DNA from: Burkholderiaceae bacterium
GTDB lineage: Bacteria; Pseudomonadota; Gammaproteobacteria; Burkholderiales; Burkholderiaceae_B
Assembly: GCA_023653055.1 (NCBI GenBank)
Contig: JAMNXR010000008.1
Coordinates: forward strand, 68,733-132,732
DNA length: 64,000 nt
Direction of reading: 5' to 3'
The notes beneath the pieces were generated by a model, which saw nothing but the letters and a program-made list of their open reading frames with translations, ran no database searches and had not been told where the DNA came from. Both the position numbers and the translations under genes were made by a program. Positions 22,445 through 32,840 of this stretch are shown one piece after another (the first letter of the stretch is position 1; each line of letters begins with the position of its first letter).

Positions 22445-23256
22445 TTAGGCTAGAAAATGGTGTGTGTGGGTTTAATCAAACAAACATCACAGATCAAAAC
22501 GAGGCAAGTGTGAAATCAAATATTCAGTTCAGAACTTTAACGTCTACAGTTATTTTTTCTGTGGTGCTTGTGTTGGCCGGGTGTACCTCAAGTTCGCTTG
22601 CACCCGTGTCTAATTTGTCTACTACTGCCCCAAGCGCAGCGACCTACGTCGTGAAGCCCGGAGATACCTTAAATAAAATCTCGCGGGCGACTGGCGTTTC
22701 TGAGAGCACAATTGCTCGCATTAATAAGATCACCAATCCAAATTTATTAATTGTGGGCCAGACACTGAGGCTTTCAGATTCACAAACTCCGCCTCCTGTT
22801 GCCCGCACAAGCAGTCCAGCACCGCAAAGTTCGCAGCCCAACCAAACAACAGCCTCAACAGAGCCTAGTAGCACTCGCGCGCAGGACGCTGGTTTAATCA
22901 ATTGGGGATGGCCGGCAAAAGGCAAAATTATTCAGGGATTTACCCCAACAACAAAAGGGATCGACATCGCCGGTAGCGCAGGTGATCCAATTGAAGTTGC
23001 CGCCGATGGCAAGGTTATTTTTTCAGGTGATGGACCGAGAGGGTTAGGCAACCTTGTGATTGTCGAGCACAGCGATGGATTTATCACAGCTTACGCACAC
23101 AATAAGTCATTGTTGGTCAAAGAGGGTCAGACGATTAAGCGAGGCACAAAAATTGCTGAAATGGGGCAGTCTGATACAACATCGGTTCGCCTGCACTTTG
23201 AGGTTCGCCGCCGTGGAACGCCTGTAGACCCTATGCAGTATTTACCTGCACGATAG
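22441..23256 (+). CDS. nlpD: LysM and M23 peptidase-domain lipoprotein, NlpD-like
   Basis: Lipobox LVLAGC, LysM YVVKPGDTLNKISRATGV, M23-like HSDGFITAYAHNKSLLVKEGQTIKRGTKIAEMGQ..LHFEVRRRGTPVDPMQYL. Confidence 0.88.
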   Translation: MIRLENGVCGFNQTNITDQNEASVKSNIQFRTLTSTVIFSVVLVLAGCTSSSLAPVSNLSTTAPSAATYVVKPGDTLNKISRATGVSESTIARINKITNPNLLIVGQTLRLSDSQTPPPVARTSSPAPQSSQPNQTTASTEPSSTRAQDAGLINWGWPAKGKIIQGFTPTTKGIDIAGSAGDPIEVAADGKVIFSGDGPRGLGNLVIVEHSDGFITAYAHNKSLLVKEGQTIKRGTKIAEMGQSDTTSVRLHFEVRRRGTPVDPMQYLPAR

Positions 23257-23265
23257 TTTGACCAG

Positions 23266-24042
23266 ATGACCCCCACGCTTGTTTTTGATCTTGAAACTAT
23301 CCCAGATATAGACGGTTTACGCCGTCTTCACGGTTGGGGGGCAGATATTTCAGATCAAGAAGTTGCACAAAAAGCATTCGCCGCACGTAAAGAGCTCACC
23401 GGTAGCGATTTCCTTCCCTTGCATTTGCAACGTGTCGCGGTAGTAGGGTGCGTGTTTCGTGACGAGCAGGGATTTCGGGTGCGATGCCTGGGTGCTGCCG
23501 ATGATCCTGAGCAGGTATTGCTCTCAGGATTTTTTAAAACAATCGAACGCTATACGCCTAAATTAATCAGTTGGAACGGCAACGGTTTCGATTTGCCTGT
23601 ATTGCACTATCGAAGCTTGATTCACGGTGTCGTCGCGCCGAGATATTGGGATACCGGTGATGATGATCGTGAGTTTCGCTACAACAACTATCTCAGCCGC
23701 TATCACAATCGTCACATCGACCTGATGGATGTCTTGGCCAAGTACAACGGTCGTGGCAACGCACCGCTTGATGACCTCGCAAAACTTTGCGGCTTTCCTG
23801 GCAAACTCGGCATGGATGGCAGTCATGTTTGGGAGTCATGGTCTCAAGGTCGTGCAAACGAAGTCAGGGCATATTGCGAGACTGATGTCGTCAATACTTG
23901 GTTAGTCTATTGCCGTTTTAGACTGTTACGTGGCGAGCTCGATACTGCAGCCTACGACGCTGAAATTGCCCTTGTGCGCCATACGCTTGAGCAAAGTACA
24001 GAACCACATTGGAAAGAGTACTTAGAAGCTTGGAATCAATAA
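23266..24042 (+). CDS. Predicted 3'-5' exonuclease related to PolB exonuclease domain
   Basis: [51 protein letters not shown]. Confidence 0.87.
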   Translation: MTPTLVFDLETIPDIDGLRRLHGWGADISDQEVAQKAFAARKELTGSDFLPLHLQRVAVVGCVFRDEQGFRVRCLGAADDPEQVLLSGFFKTIERYTPKLISWNGNGFDLPVLHYRSLIHGVVAPRYWDTGDDDREFRYNNYLSRYHNRHIDLMDVLAKYNGRGNAPLDDLAKLCGFPGKLGMDGSHVWESWSQGRANEVRAYCETDVVNTWLVYCRFRLLRGELDTAAYDAEIALVRHTLEQSTEPHWKEYLEAWNQ

Positions 24043-24044
24043 AA

Positions 24045-25355
24045 ATGTCTCATGATGTATTGCAAGTCGAGTCTCTCGACCTAGAGGCCCGTGGTGTGTC
24101 TCGACGCGATGGCAAAGTGGTATTCATTGAAGGAGCATTGCCCTCGGAGCGCGTCACAGTCAATACATTTCGTCGCAAACCTTCCTATGATGTGGGTCGG
24201 GTTCAGCATATTCAGCGTGAGTCTTCTTCTCGAGTGACGCCGCGGTGCGAACATTTTGGTGTGTGTGGCGGGTGTGTAATGCAACATCTCGAGCCAAGCG
24301 CTCAGATCGCCATCAAGCAGCGCGCACTCGAAGACGCCTTGGTGCATATTGGTAAGACACGACCAGATCGCGTGCTGCCTCCATTACATGGCCCTTACTG
24401 GGGCTATCGTTATCGTGCCCGTCTGTCTGTCAAATGGGTCGCAAAAAAAGGAACGGTGTTAGTGGGTTTTTATGAGCGCAAGAGTAGTTTTGTTGCTGAC
24501 ATTAAAACTTGTTACGTTTTACCTCCTCAAATTGCTGCACTTTTTATGCCGTTGCGAAAGCTCATCATGGGCTTGTCGGCTCCTGATCGTTTTCCTCAGA
24601 TTGAAGTGGCAATCGGAGAAGGTGTGATTGCCTTAGTCCTCAGACATTTATTGCCCTTAACAAGCTCGGATGTCCAGTTGTTAAAAGACTTTGCCAAACA
24701 GAATGCTGTGCAATGGTGGTTGCAGCCAAACGGTCCTGAAAGTGTTGTGCCTCTCGAGGCATCCCATGAGGAGAGTCTGTTTTACACGCTGCCTGAGTTC
24801 GGTTTAAAAATGCCTTTCAAACCGACTGACTTTACCCAGGTCAATCACCAGATCAATCGCGCTTTAGTTTCACGGGGGCTGACCTTGCTCGACCCTCAAC
24901 CGGGTGACCGAATTGTAGATATGTTTTGTGGCCTCGGAAACTTTACCTTGCCTTTGGCTACACGATGCCGTGAGGTAGTTGGAGTCGAGGGGAGTGAAAC
25001 GCTTACTGCACGCGCTAAGGCTGCAGCTGCGCAAGCAGGCATAGAACACGCGACGTTTCAAACCTTGAATTTGTTTGAGGTAACGGCGGAGTGGCTTGCA
25101 GAGCTTGGCCGTTTTGACCGGATGTTGATTGATCCACCACGTGAAGGCGCAATGGCACTCTCTCAGGCGCTGATTAATCTACCTGCATCCTTGCGACCCG
25201 AGCGTATTGTGTACGTATCGTGTAATCCAGCAACGTTAGCGCGCGATACAGAAATACTGTTACAAAAGGGTGCGTACAGGTTAACGGCTGCCGGTGTAGT
25301 GAATATGTTTCCCCACACCGGGCACGTCGAATCAATTGCTGTTTTTGAGCGCTGA
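24045..25355 (+). CDS. rlmD: 23S rRNA (uracil1939-C5)-methyltransferase
   Basis: TRAM-like start, [14 protein letters not shown] Fe-S motif, [34 protein letters not shown]. Confidence 0.92.
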   Translation: MSHDVLQVESLDLEARGVSRRDGKVVFIEGALPSERVTVNTFRRKPSYDVGRVQHIQRESSSRVTPRCEHFGVCGGCVMQHLEPSAQIAIKQRALEDALVHIGKTRPDRVLPPLHGPYWGYRYRARLSVKWVAKKGTVLVGFYERKSSFVADIKTCYVLPPQIAALFMPLRKLIMGLSAPDRFPQIEVAIGEGVIALVLRHLLPLTSSDVQLLKDFAKQNAVQWWLQPNGPESVVPLEASHEESLFYTLPEFGLKMPFKPTDFTQVNHQINRALVSRGLTLLDPQPGDRIVDMFCGLGNFTLPLATRCREVVGVEGSETLTARAKAAAAQAGIEHATFQTLNLFEVTAEWLAELGRFDRMLIDPPREGAMALSQALINLPASLRPERIVYVSCNPATLARDTEILLQKGAYRLTAAGVVNMFPHTGHVESIAVFER

Positions 25356-26759
25356 ATCGATAATTTTCAACGCGGCCTGACGAACACGTTCAGGCGCTGT
25401 TCCGCCAATGTGATTGCGGGCAGCGACCGAGCCCTCGAGTGTGAGCACGGTATGCACATCATCCCCGACCGCGGTATGAAATTTTTGTAACTCACTGACA
25501 CTCAAATCAGCCAAATCACAGCCTTTTTTCTCGCATTCACGCACAGCATGCGCAACCGCTTCGTGTGCATCTCTAAATGGCACGCCACGTTTTACCAAGT
25601 AATCAGCCAAGTCGGTTGCCGTCGCAAAACCCTGCAAAGCTGCTGCGCGCATTGCATCAGCTTTAACTTTGATGCCTGCCACCAAGTCGACAAAAATTGT
25701 CAGCGTATCGCGGACGGTATCGGCGGTATCAAATAGACCCTCTTTGTCCTCTTGATTGTCTTTGTTGTAGGCAAGAGGCTGACCCTTCATGAGCGTCAGC
25801 AGCGCCACTAAGTGACCATTGACACGACCGGTCTTGCCGCGGGCAAGCTCAGGCACATCTGGGTTTTTCTTTTGAGGCATGATCGAGCTGCCAGTACAAA
25901 ACCGATCGGCGAGATCAATAAAGCCGATTCGCGGGCTCATCCAAATCACCAGCTCTTCTGAAAATCTGGAAATGTGGGTCATGATCAGTGCACACGCACT
26001 ACAAAACTCAATGGCAAAATCTCGGTCAGATACGGCGTCAAGCGAATTTTGGCAGACGTCATCAAAGGCAAGTAACTTGGCAACCATGGGTCGATCAATG
26101 GGAAAACTCGTGCCGGCAAGCGCCGCAGCACCCAGTGGCAAAATATTGACGCGTTTACGACAGTCTGCAAGACGCGCAGCATCTCGACCAAACATTTCAG
26201 CATAGGCAAGCAAGTGGTGACCGAATGTCACAGGCTGTGCGACTTGCATATGCGTAAAACCCGGCAAGATTGTGCCAGCGTGCTCAAGCGCAACAGTAGC
26301 GAGTGCTTGACGCAACTGCTCAAGCAATAAGATCAGTCCGTCGATTTCATAACGTAACCACAAGCGGATATCTGTGGCGACTTGGTCGTTGCGTGAGCGG
26401 CCTGTATGGAGCCGCTTGCCTGCATCGCCAACAAGCTCTACCAAGCGCTTTTCAATATTGAGGTGGACATCCTCAAGGTCTAATAGCCATTCAAAGCGAC
26501 CCGCGTCAATTTCTTCGAGAATTTGGGCCATTCCGCGCTCAATATCGCTGCGGTCTTGTTTTGAAATCACGCTGACAGCTTCAAGCATCTGCGCATGTGC
26601 CAGGGAGCCCTGAATATCAAAGCGCGCGAGGCGCTTATCAAAGTCAACGGAGGCGGTATAACGTTTGACGAGCTCCGACACTGGCTCCGAAAAGCGGGCG
26701 GACCACGCTTGGGCTTTCTTATCGAATTGGCTCTGATTGGGGTTTTGAGTGTTTTTCAT
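25332..26759 (-). CDS. argH: Argininosuccinate lyase
   Basis: MKNTQNPNQ start; [17 protein letters not shown], signature [20 protein letters not shown]. Confidence 0.96.
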   Translation of the reverse strand: MKNTQNPNQSQFDKKAQAWSARFSEPVSELVKRYTASVDFDKRLARFDIQGSLAHAQMLEAVSVISKQDRSDIERGMAQILEEIDAGRFEWLLDLEDVHLNIEKRLVELVGDAGKRLHTGRSRNDQVATDIRLWLRYEIDGLILLLEQLRQALATVALEHAGTILPGFTHMQVAQPVTFGHHLLAYAEMFGRDAARLADCRKRVNILPLGAAALAGTSFPIDRPMVAKLLAFDDVCQNSLDAVSDRDFAIEFCSACALIMTHISRFSEELVIWMSPRIGFIDLADRFCTGSSIMPQKKNPDVPELARGKTGRVNGHLVALLTLMKGQPLAYNKDNQEDKEGLFDTADTVRDTLTIFVDLVAGIKVKADAMRAAALQGFATATDLADYLVKRGVPFRDAHEAVAHAVRECEKKGCDLADLSVSELQKFHTAVGDDVHTVLTLEGSVAARNHIGGTAPERVRQAALKIIDSALKNSN

Positions 26760-26843
26760 GATGTTCAAATTATAGAACGCAGCGCCACGCCCGCGGGCGT
26801 GAGATAATTTTTCTTTATTACAACTCGTTTTACCGGAATCAAT

Positions 26844-28493
26844 ATGGCTGCGGTCAGGGTAGGCATTGCACAATTAAACGTTCTCGTTGGTGACCTCGCG
26901 GGCAATGCACGCTTGGTCCTTGAGGCTGCGCGCAAGGCCTATCAGCAGGGAGCACGGGTCCTGTTGACGCCTGAGCTTGTTTTGACAGGTTATCCACCTG
27001 AAGATCTACTGCTTCGACCGGCTTTTATTGAGCAGTGCGACATTACCTTGCAAACGCTTTGCGACCAGCTGTCGGATCTTAAAGGCCTGCACGTTGTCGT
27101 TGGACATGTCCGTCAAAACAAGGAAGGCTTGCGCAATGCGGCCTCAGTGTTGTCGGATGGGCGGATTTTGGGCACTTATTTTAAAAAAGAGCTCCCTAAT
27201 TACTCTGTTTTTGATGAAAAGAGATACTTTACCCCTGGTGCCGAGCCCTTATGTTTTAGTATGGATGGTGTGCGCTTTGGCATCAATATTTGTGAAGATA
27301 TTTGGGGAGACACAGCCCCTGAAGCCGCGGCTGCACTGAGCATTCAAGCCTTATTGGTTCTAAATGCCTCGCCTTTTAGCCTTGGTAAACAGGCGCAACG
27401 CATCCGTGTGGCGCTGCGTTGTGTTGAACGCACGCATTGTGCGCTGATTTATGCCAATTTAGCGGGTGGTCAAGACGAGCTTGTGTTTGATGGGGCCTCG
27501 TTTGCTCTTTCCCGCGAGGGACAACTCACACTTCGAGCAGCAGATTTTTCTCCTGACTTAAGTTTTATTGAGGTATCAAATACTGGTGAAATGTCCGTGC
27601 CAGCGACTGACTCAGCATCCATCCTCGTCGAGCCGCGCACGGAGTTGTTGACGGAGGAAGCGCAAGTCTGGGAGGCCCTCAAGCTTTGCTTAACTGACTA
27701 CGTCAGCAAAAATGGTTTTAAAAGTGTGATTCTAGGGTTGTCCGGTGGCATTGACTCCGCTGTAGTGATGGCCGTTGCCGTCGATGCGTTGGGAGCCGAT
27801 CGGGTACATGCAGTCATGATGCCATCACGCTATACCGCGGATATTTCTCAAATTGATGCGCTCGACATGGCTAAAAGACTAGGTGTCACTTATCGAGAGA
27901 TAGCGATTGCGGATCTTGCAAATAGCTTTGACCAAGTACTTGCCCCTATTTTTGCGGGTCGATCACCCGATGCAACGGAGGAAAATATTCAAGCGCGCTT
28001 GCGCGGGATGTTGTTGATGGCCTTATCCAACAAATTTGGGCACCTTGTGCTCACGACAGGCAATAAATCCGAACTCTCTACAGGCTACTGCACCCTCTAC
28101 GGGGATATGGCGGGAGGGTTTGCGGTTTTAAAGGATGTCGCCAAGACCCTGGTTTACAGATTGGCCCGTTGGCGAAACACGCTCGGAGAGGTCATTCCTG
28201 TCCGAATCATTACAAGACCCCCCTCGGCTGAATTACGCGAAGACCAAACAGATCAAGACAATCTCCCCGAATATGACGTGATTGATGGCATTATTGAGCA
28301 TTATGTCGAGCGCAATGCTTCGCCGGCAGAGATTGTTGCAGCGGGTTATGACCCTGAGGCTGTCGAACAAATCTTGAGATTGATTCGCATCAACGAGTAC
28401 AAGCGTAAGCAAGGACCCTTTGGGCCGCGCATCACCGAGCGGGCATTCGGGCGAGATTGGCGTTATCCTCTCTCAAACGGTTTTCGTAACTGA
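26844..28493 (+). CDS. nadE: Glutamine-dependent NAD+ synthetase
   Basis: N-terminal nitrilase domain ([23 protein letters not shown]) plus [16 protein letters not shown] synthetase domain. Confidence 0.95.
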   Translation: MAAVRVGIAQLNVLVGDLAGNARLVLEAARKAYQQGARVLLTPELVLTGYPPEDLLLRPAFIEQCDITLQTLCDQLSDLKGLHVVVGHVRQNKEGLRNAASVLSDGRILGTYFKKELPNYSVFDEKRYFTPGAEPLCFSMDGVRFGINICEDIWGDTAPEAAAALSIQALLVLNASPFSLGKQAQRIRVALRCVERTHCALIYANLAGGQDELVFDGASFALSREGQLTLRAADFSPDLSFIEVSNTGEMSVPATDSASILVEPRTELLTEEAQVWEALKLCLTDYVSKNGFKSVILGLSGGIDSAVVMAVAVDALGADRVHAVMMPSRYTADISQIDALDMAKRLGVTYREIAIADLANSFDQVLAPIFAGRSPDATEENIQARLRGMLLMALSNKFGHLVLTTGNKSELSTGYCTLYGDMAGGFAVLKDVAKTLVYRLARWRNTLGEVIPVRIITRPPSAELREDQTDQDNLPEYDVIDGIIEHYVERNASPAEIVAAGYDPEAVEQILRLIRINEYKRKQGPFGPRITERAFGRDWRYPLSNGFRN

Positions 28494-28511
28494 TCAAAAT
28501 TTTTCTAATAA

Positions 28512-28862
<351 letters not shown>

Positions 28863-28891
28863 TTTTCTTCCCTTTATTTGAGTAATACCTC

Positions 28892-30517
28892 ATGAAACAA
28901 TTTGACTGGGCGAACCCGTATCCAACCATTCGGATTCCGGTTTTTGCGCGTAACGTCGTATCGACTTCACATCCACTCGCGGCCCAGGCGGGCTTGCGTA
29001 TGTTGCTCAAAGGTGGGTCGGCTGTCGATGCGGTGATTGCAGCGGCGGCAGCCATTACGCTAGTTGAGCCCGTCTCTTGTGGTTTGGGTGGTGATGCGTT
29101 TGCAATTGTTTGGGATGGCAAAACATTACAAGGGCTTAACGCCTCAGGTTTTGCACCAAAAGCCTGGGATATTGATTACTTCAAGAAAAAATATGGCGTG
29201 GATGTCAATGGACTCGCCAAAGCCCCCAAGCGTGGGGTAGACGCCATTACCGTGCCTGGTGTTGTCGCGGGATGGGCCGCGTTGCACGAACGTTACGGCA
29301 AGCTGCCCTTTGCAGAACTCATGGAACCTGCAATTGAAATTGCAGAGCGTGGCTATGCCGTGCCTCCTGTTGTTGCACAGAAATGGGCTGCAGCAGTTCC
29401 TGAGCTCAAGGATCAGCCAGGTTTTGCCAATACATTTATGCCTGAAGGCAGAGCACCTAAAGTAGGTGAGCGCTTTGTATTTAAAGACGTTGCGCAAACA
29501 TTGAAACGTATTGGTGCATCGCTTGGTCGTGACATGTACGAAGGCGAGACTGCTGAAAAGCTCGTGGCGTTTATTCGCGAGCATGGTGGCGCACATACGC
29601 TTGAGGATTTTCAACAATACCGCCCTGAGTGGGTCACGCCGATTTCGAAAAATTATCGTGGCTATACCCTACATGAAATTCCTCCGAACGGGCAGGGCAT
29701 CTCGGCGCTGCAAGCACTCGGCATGCTGGCGCATTTTGATATTGCCAATATGAAAGTGGATTCCGTGGAGTCACAGCACGTTCAAATCGAAGCCATGAAA
29801 TTAGCGATGGCAGATTTGTATCGCTATGTGGCAGACCCCCGCAGCATGGATGTGACAGCATCACAAATGCTGGATGATGCCTATCTTGCTGAGCGCGCAA
29901 AACTGATTGACATGAAACGTGCCACACATTTCGCGCCTGGCATCCCTCCCTCTGGTGGCACGATCTATCTGACGGCTGCCGATGAAAATGGCATGATGGT
30001 TTCTTTCATTCAGTCCAACTACATGGGTTTTGGTTCGGGTGTAGTTGTACCGGGTACAGGTGTGAGCTTTCAAAACCGCGGCGTAGGCTTTTCAATGGAC
30101 CCCAAGTCCGCAAATGTGGTCCAGGGGCACAAGCGTCCTTTTCACACGATCATTCCCGGCTTTCTTACACGCGATGGAGAGCCGGTAATGAGTTTTGGTG
30201 TCATGGGTGGGGACATTCAGCCACAGGGTCATCTGCAGACTGTTATTCGTATGGTTGATTATCACCAGCAACCACAGGCGGCGTGTGATGCACCTCGCTG
30301 GAAGGTGAACCGTGACTTTACGCTTGATGTTGAATCAACCATGCGTCCCTCAACTATTGAAGGCCTGCAACAGCTTGGGCATTCGCTCAAGGCAATTGAT
30401 GATCCTTACATGGATTTCGGTTCAGGTCAGTTTATTTGGCGATTATCCAAGGACTTGGCTGATGGCTATGTGGTCGCAAGTGATAGCAGACGCGATGGCC
30501 AAGCAGTAGGATTCTAA
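28892..30517 (+). CDS. Gamma-glutamyltransferase family protein, no signal peptide
   Basis: STSHPLAAQAGLRMLLKGGSAVDAVIAAAAA, GLGGDAFAI, SGGTIYLTAADENGMMVS, FGSGVVVPGTGVSFQNRG. Confidence 0.88.
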   Translation: MKQFDWANPYPTIRIPVFARNVVSTSHPLAAQAGLRMLLKGGSAVDAVIAAAAAITLVEPVSCGLGGDAFAIVWDGKTLQGLNASGFAPKAWDIDYFKKKYGVDVNGLAKAPKRGVDAITVPGVVAGWAALHERYGKLPFAELMEPAIEIAERGYAVPPVVAQKWAAAVPELKDQPGFANTFMPEGRAPKVGERFVFKDVAQTLKRIGASLGRDMYEGETAEKLVAFIREHGGAHTLEDFQQYRPEWVTPISKNYRGYTLHEIPPNGQGISALQALGMLAHFDIANMKVDSVESQHVQIEAMKLAMADLYRYVADPRSMDVTASQMLDDAYLAERAKLIDMKRATHFAPGIPPSGGTIYLTAADENGMMVSFIQSNYMGFGSGVVVPGTGVSFQNRGVGFSMDPKSANVVQGHKRPFHTIIPGFLTRDGEPVMSFGVMGGDIQPQGHLQTVIRMVDYHQQPQAACDAPRWKVNRDFTLDVESTMRPSTIEGLQQLGHSLKAIDDPYMDFGSGQFIWRLSKDLADGYVVASDSRRDGQAVGF

Positions 30518-31074
30518 ACAAGCGACCAGAACTCAGGTAAAAAACACTCCGCCACTAAGAGCGGAGTGTCTTGTCGCCAAAAAACTGAACGTCTTGCGAG
30601 CAATGCTGAATTGGGTTGATCGAGTTGTTGGGCCTCATTTTTAAGGGCTTGCACTGTGCGATACAGCGCATTTTGTCTGTTGAGGCGCGCCACTTCAAAA
30701 TTGGAGCGTGCGATGGCAACATCGTCGTACAAAATATCCGCGAGCGGACGACTCCGAAGTCTTCTCATGCCTTGCCAGACACCATGTGAGGCGTTCAGAA
30801 GTGTCACGCTTCTTGCCGCTACGCATTCGATGCCATCGATGCTCATCACAATCTCTCGTACCCAAACGGGGTGTCGAGCAACAATATCTAGACGATTGGC
30901 CTCATCTTGACAGGCACCTGCCGGATACTCATCTAACACACGCAGTTCTAGCATGCCAATCATTCGCAGGGCTTGCGTCAATGGGCCGCGCCTCGTCAGC
31001 CACCGCTTTTGGATGGGTGAAAAGGAAGATTTAGGCGTGACCGACCACGGCTGAATGGATTCAAAATGATGCAT
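30514..31074 (-). CDS. ubiC: Chorismate pyruvate-lyase
   Basis: [51 protein letters not shown]. Confidence 0.85.
   Translation of the reverse strand: MHHFESIQPWSVTPKSSFSPIQKRWLTRRGPLTQALRMIGMLELRVLDEYPAGACQDEANRLDIVARHPVWVREIVMSIDGIECVAARSVTLLNASHGVWQGMRRLRSRPLADILYDDVAIARSNFEVARLNRQNALYRTVQALKNEAQQLDQPNSALLARRSVFWRQDTPLLVAECFLPEFWSLV
30539..30569. terminator. Terminator-like hairpin at the ggt/ubiC convergent junction, inside the ubiC 3' end
   Basis: ACACTCCGC-CACTAAGA-GCGGAGTGT perfect 9-bp stem; A6 on the left gives a U-run for minus-strand transcripts. Confidence 0.65.
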
Positions 31075-31094
31075 GGGTGTGTATTATCCAACTT

Positions 31095-31823
31095 ATGGAA
31101 AAGTTACGCATATCAAAATTAATGGCCGACCGCGGATTATGCTCGCGTCGGGAAGCCGATAGCTATATCGAGCGAGGCTGGGTCAAGGTCGACGGCGTCG
31201 TTGCGACGCTTGGTGAGCGTGCCTTACCCACGCAAACAATCACCCTTGATAAGAACGTCGCGGCACAACAGGTTTCACGTGTGACGATTTTGATTCATAA
31301 ACCGATGGCCTACGTCTCAGGTCAAGCTGAGGATGGGTATACCCCTGCAGTTGCCTTAATCAACGCGATGAGCCGTTCCCAAACGGATCGTAGCCCGCTC
31401 AAATTTGATCGCACACAACTGCGTGGTTTAGCGGTAGCTGGCCGTCTTGATATTGACTCAACGGGACTGTTGGTGTTGACGCAAGATGGTCGAATTGCAC
31501 GACAACTCATCGGTGAGGACTCTGAAATTGAAAAAGAATATCTCGTCCGCGTGCAGGGACGCTTAGCCGCTGACGGACTCGCTTTACTCAATGAAGGGCT
31601 CATGCTGGACGGTAAGCGTTTAAAGCGGGCGCAAGTTCGCTGGCAAAACGAGGATCAATTGCAATTTATTCTTAGAGAGGGCAAAAAGCGCCAAATTCGC
31701 CGCATGTGTGAGCTGGTTGGCCTCAAGGTCCTCGGCCTTAAACGGGTCAGGATTGGAGGGGTCAAGCTCTCGGACCTCCCCGTCGGGCAATGGCGCTACC
31801 TGGGTGCTAATGAGCGGTTTTAA
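31095..31823 (+). CDS. rluF: 23S rRNA pseudouridine synthase (RluF-like)
   Basis: S4 domain [63 protein letters not shown]. Confidence 0.85.
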   Translation: MEKLRISKLMADRGLCSRREADSYIERGWVKVDGVVATLGERALPTQTITLDKNVAAQQVSRVTILIHKPMAYVSGQAEDGYTPAVALINAMSRSQTDRSPLKFDRTQLRGLAVAGRLDIDSTGLLVLTQDGRIARQLIGEDSEIEKEYLVRVQGRLAADGLALLNEGLMLDGKRLKRAQVRWQNEDQLQFILREGKKRQIRRMCELVGLKVLGLKRVRIGGVKLSDLPVGQWRYLGANERF

Positions 31824-32677
31824 ACAGCCATAAAATCAAGCTTATAGCTCGCACGGTCATCTTGGCCAAGCGTTCGCACCAACCAAGGCAGTGTTTCTTT
31901 CATCGTCGCCGTGAGTGTCCACGGTGGATTGATGACGAATATGCCGCTGCCATGCAGTCCTAGGCCGTCTGAACCAGGTTTGTGAACCGTCAAACTCGCA
32001 TGTGTCCAGTTTTGACCTGCGAGCTTTTCAAGTTGGCGTGGGAGCTCCTGTGCTTCGCGACGTTGAATCTGGGGGTACCAGATCGCATAACAGCCAGTCG
32101 GAAATCTCACCATGGCATCTTTCATTGTTTCCACGACCCGTCGGTAATCATGCTTATCCTCGTAGGAGGGGTCGATCAAAATAATGGCACGTCGGGTTGG
32201 GGGAGGGATGTGACCTTTGAGACCGGCAAAACCGTCGTCACCAAAAACGGCTGTTTGGCGGGCAACGCGATGGGGCCGTTGATCAAGGTTTTGACGGAGA
32301 ATGTCCGCTTCGTTTGCATGCATTTCAAACAAACGCAGTTTGTCCTGCGAACGGCACGACTCCAGGGCGAGCCAAGGTGATCCTGGGTAAATACGTAATT
32401 GACCATCCGGATTGATGTCGCGAATTAAATCTAAATATTGCATGACTGCAGGAGGTGGAGATTTTGCCTCCCAAACGCGTGCGATCCCGTCAATGTATTC
32501 GCCTATTTTCTGAGCCCATTGTCCCTCTAGGTCATACAAACCCGCTCCCGCATGTAAATCAACAAAATAGTAGGGTGCGTCCTTTTGGTTGAAGTATTGG
32601 AGAATATGCGTCAGCACGATGTGTTTGAGCACATCTGCGTGATTTCCTGCGTGAAAACCATGGCGGTAACTGAACAA
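31820..32677 (-). CDS. rlmJ: 23S rRNA (adenine2030-N6)-methyltransferase
   Basis: [42 protein letters not shown]. Confidence 0.93.
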   Translation of the reverse strand: MFSYRHGFHAGNHADVLKHIVLTHILQYFNQKDAPYYFVDLHAGAGLYDLEGQWAQKIGEYIDGIARVWEAKSPPPAVMQYLDLIRDINPDGQLRIYPGSPWLALESCRSQDKLRLFEMHANEADILRQNLDQRPHRVARQTAVFGDDGFAGLKGHIPPPTRRAIILIDPSYEDKHDYRRVVETMKDAMVRFPTGCYAIWYPQIQRREAQELPRQLEKLAGQNWTHASLTVHKPGSDGLGLHGSGIFVINPPWTLTATMKETLPWLVRTLGQDDRASYKLDFMAV

Positions 32678-32840
32678 AAGACTCTCCGTGGGTAAAGCAA
32701 AACTTAGAAAATAGAGCTATTTGATAACAATGTTTCAACAGTCTAACCCTAGTTGTCGGCACGACAATCTCAGGACTTTAAGCTTAACGCAAGCGAGTGG
32801 TAAACTTTCGCGGCTTACTCTATAGGTGTGCGGCTCATTT

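Noticed and set aside
29144-29617. 157-aa antisense ORF inside the first gamma-glutamyltransferase
   Set aside because: Fully inside a well-supported CDS; Cys/His-rich composition with no recognisable motif
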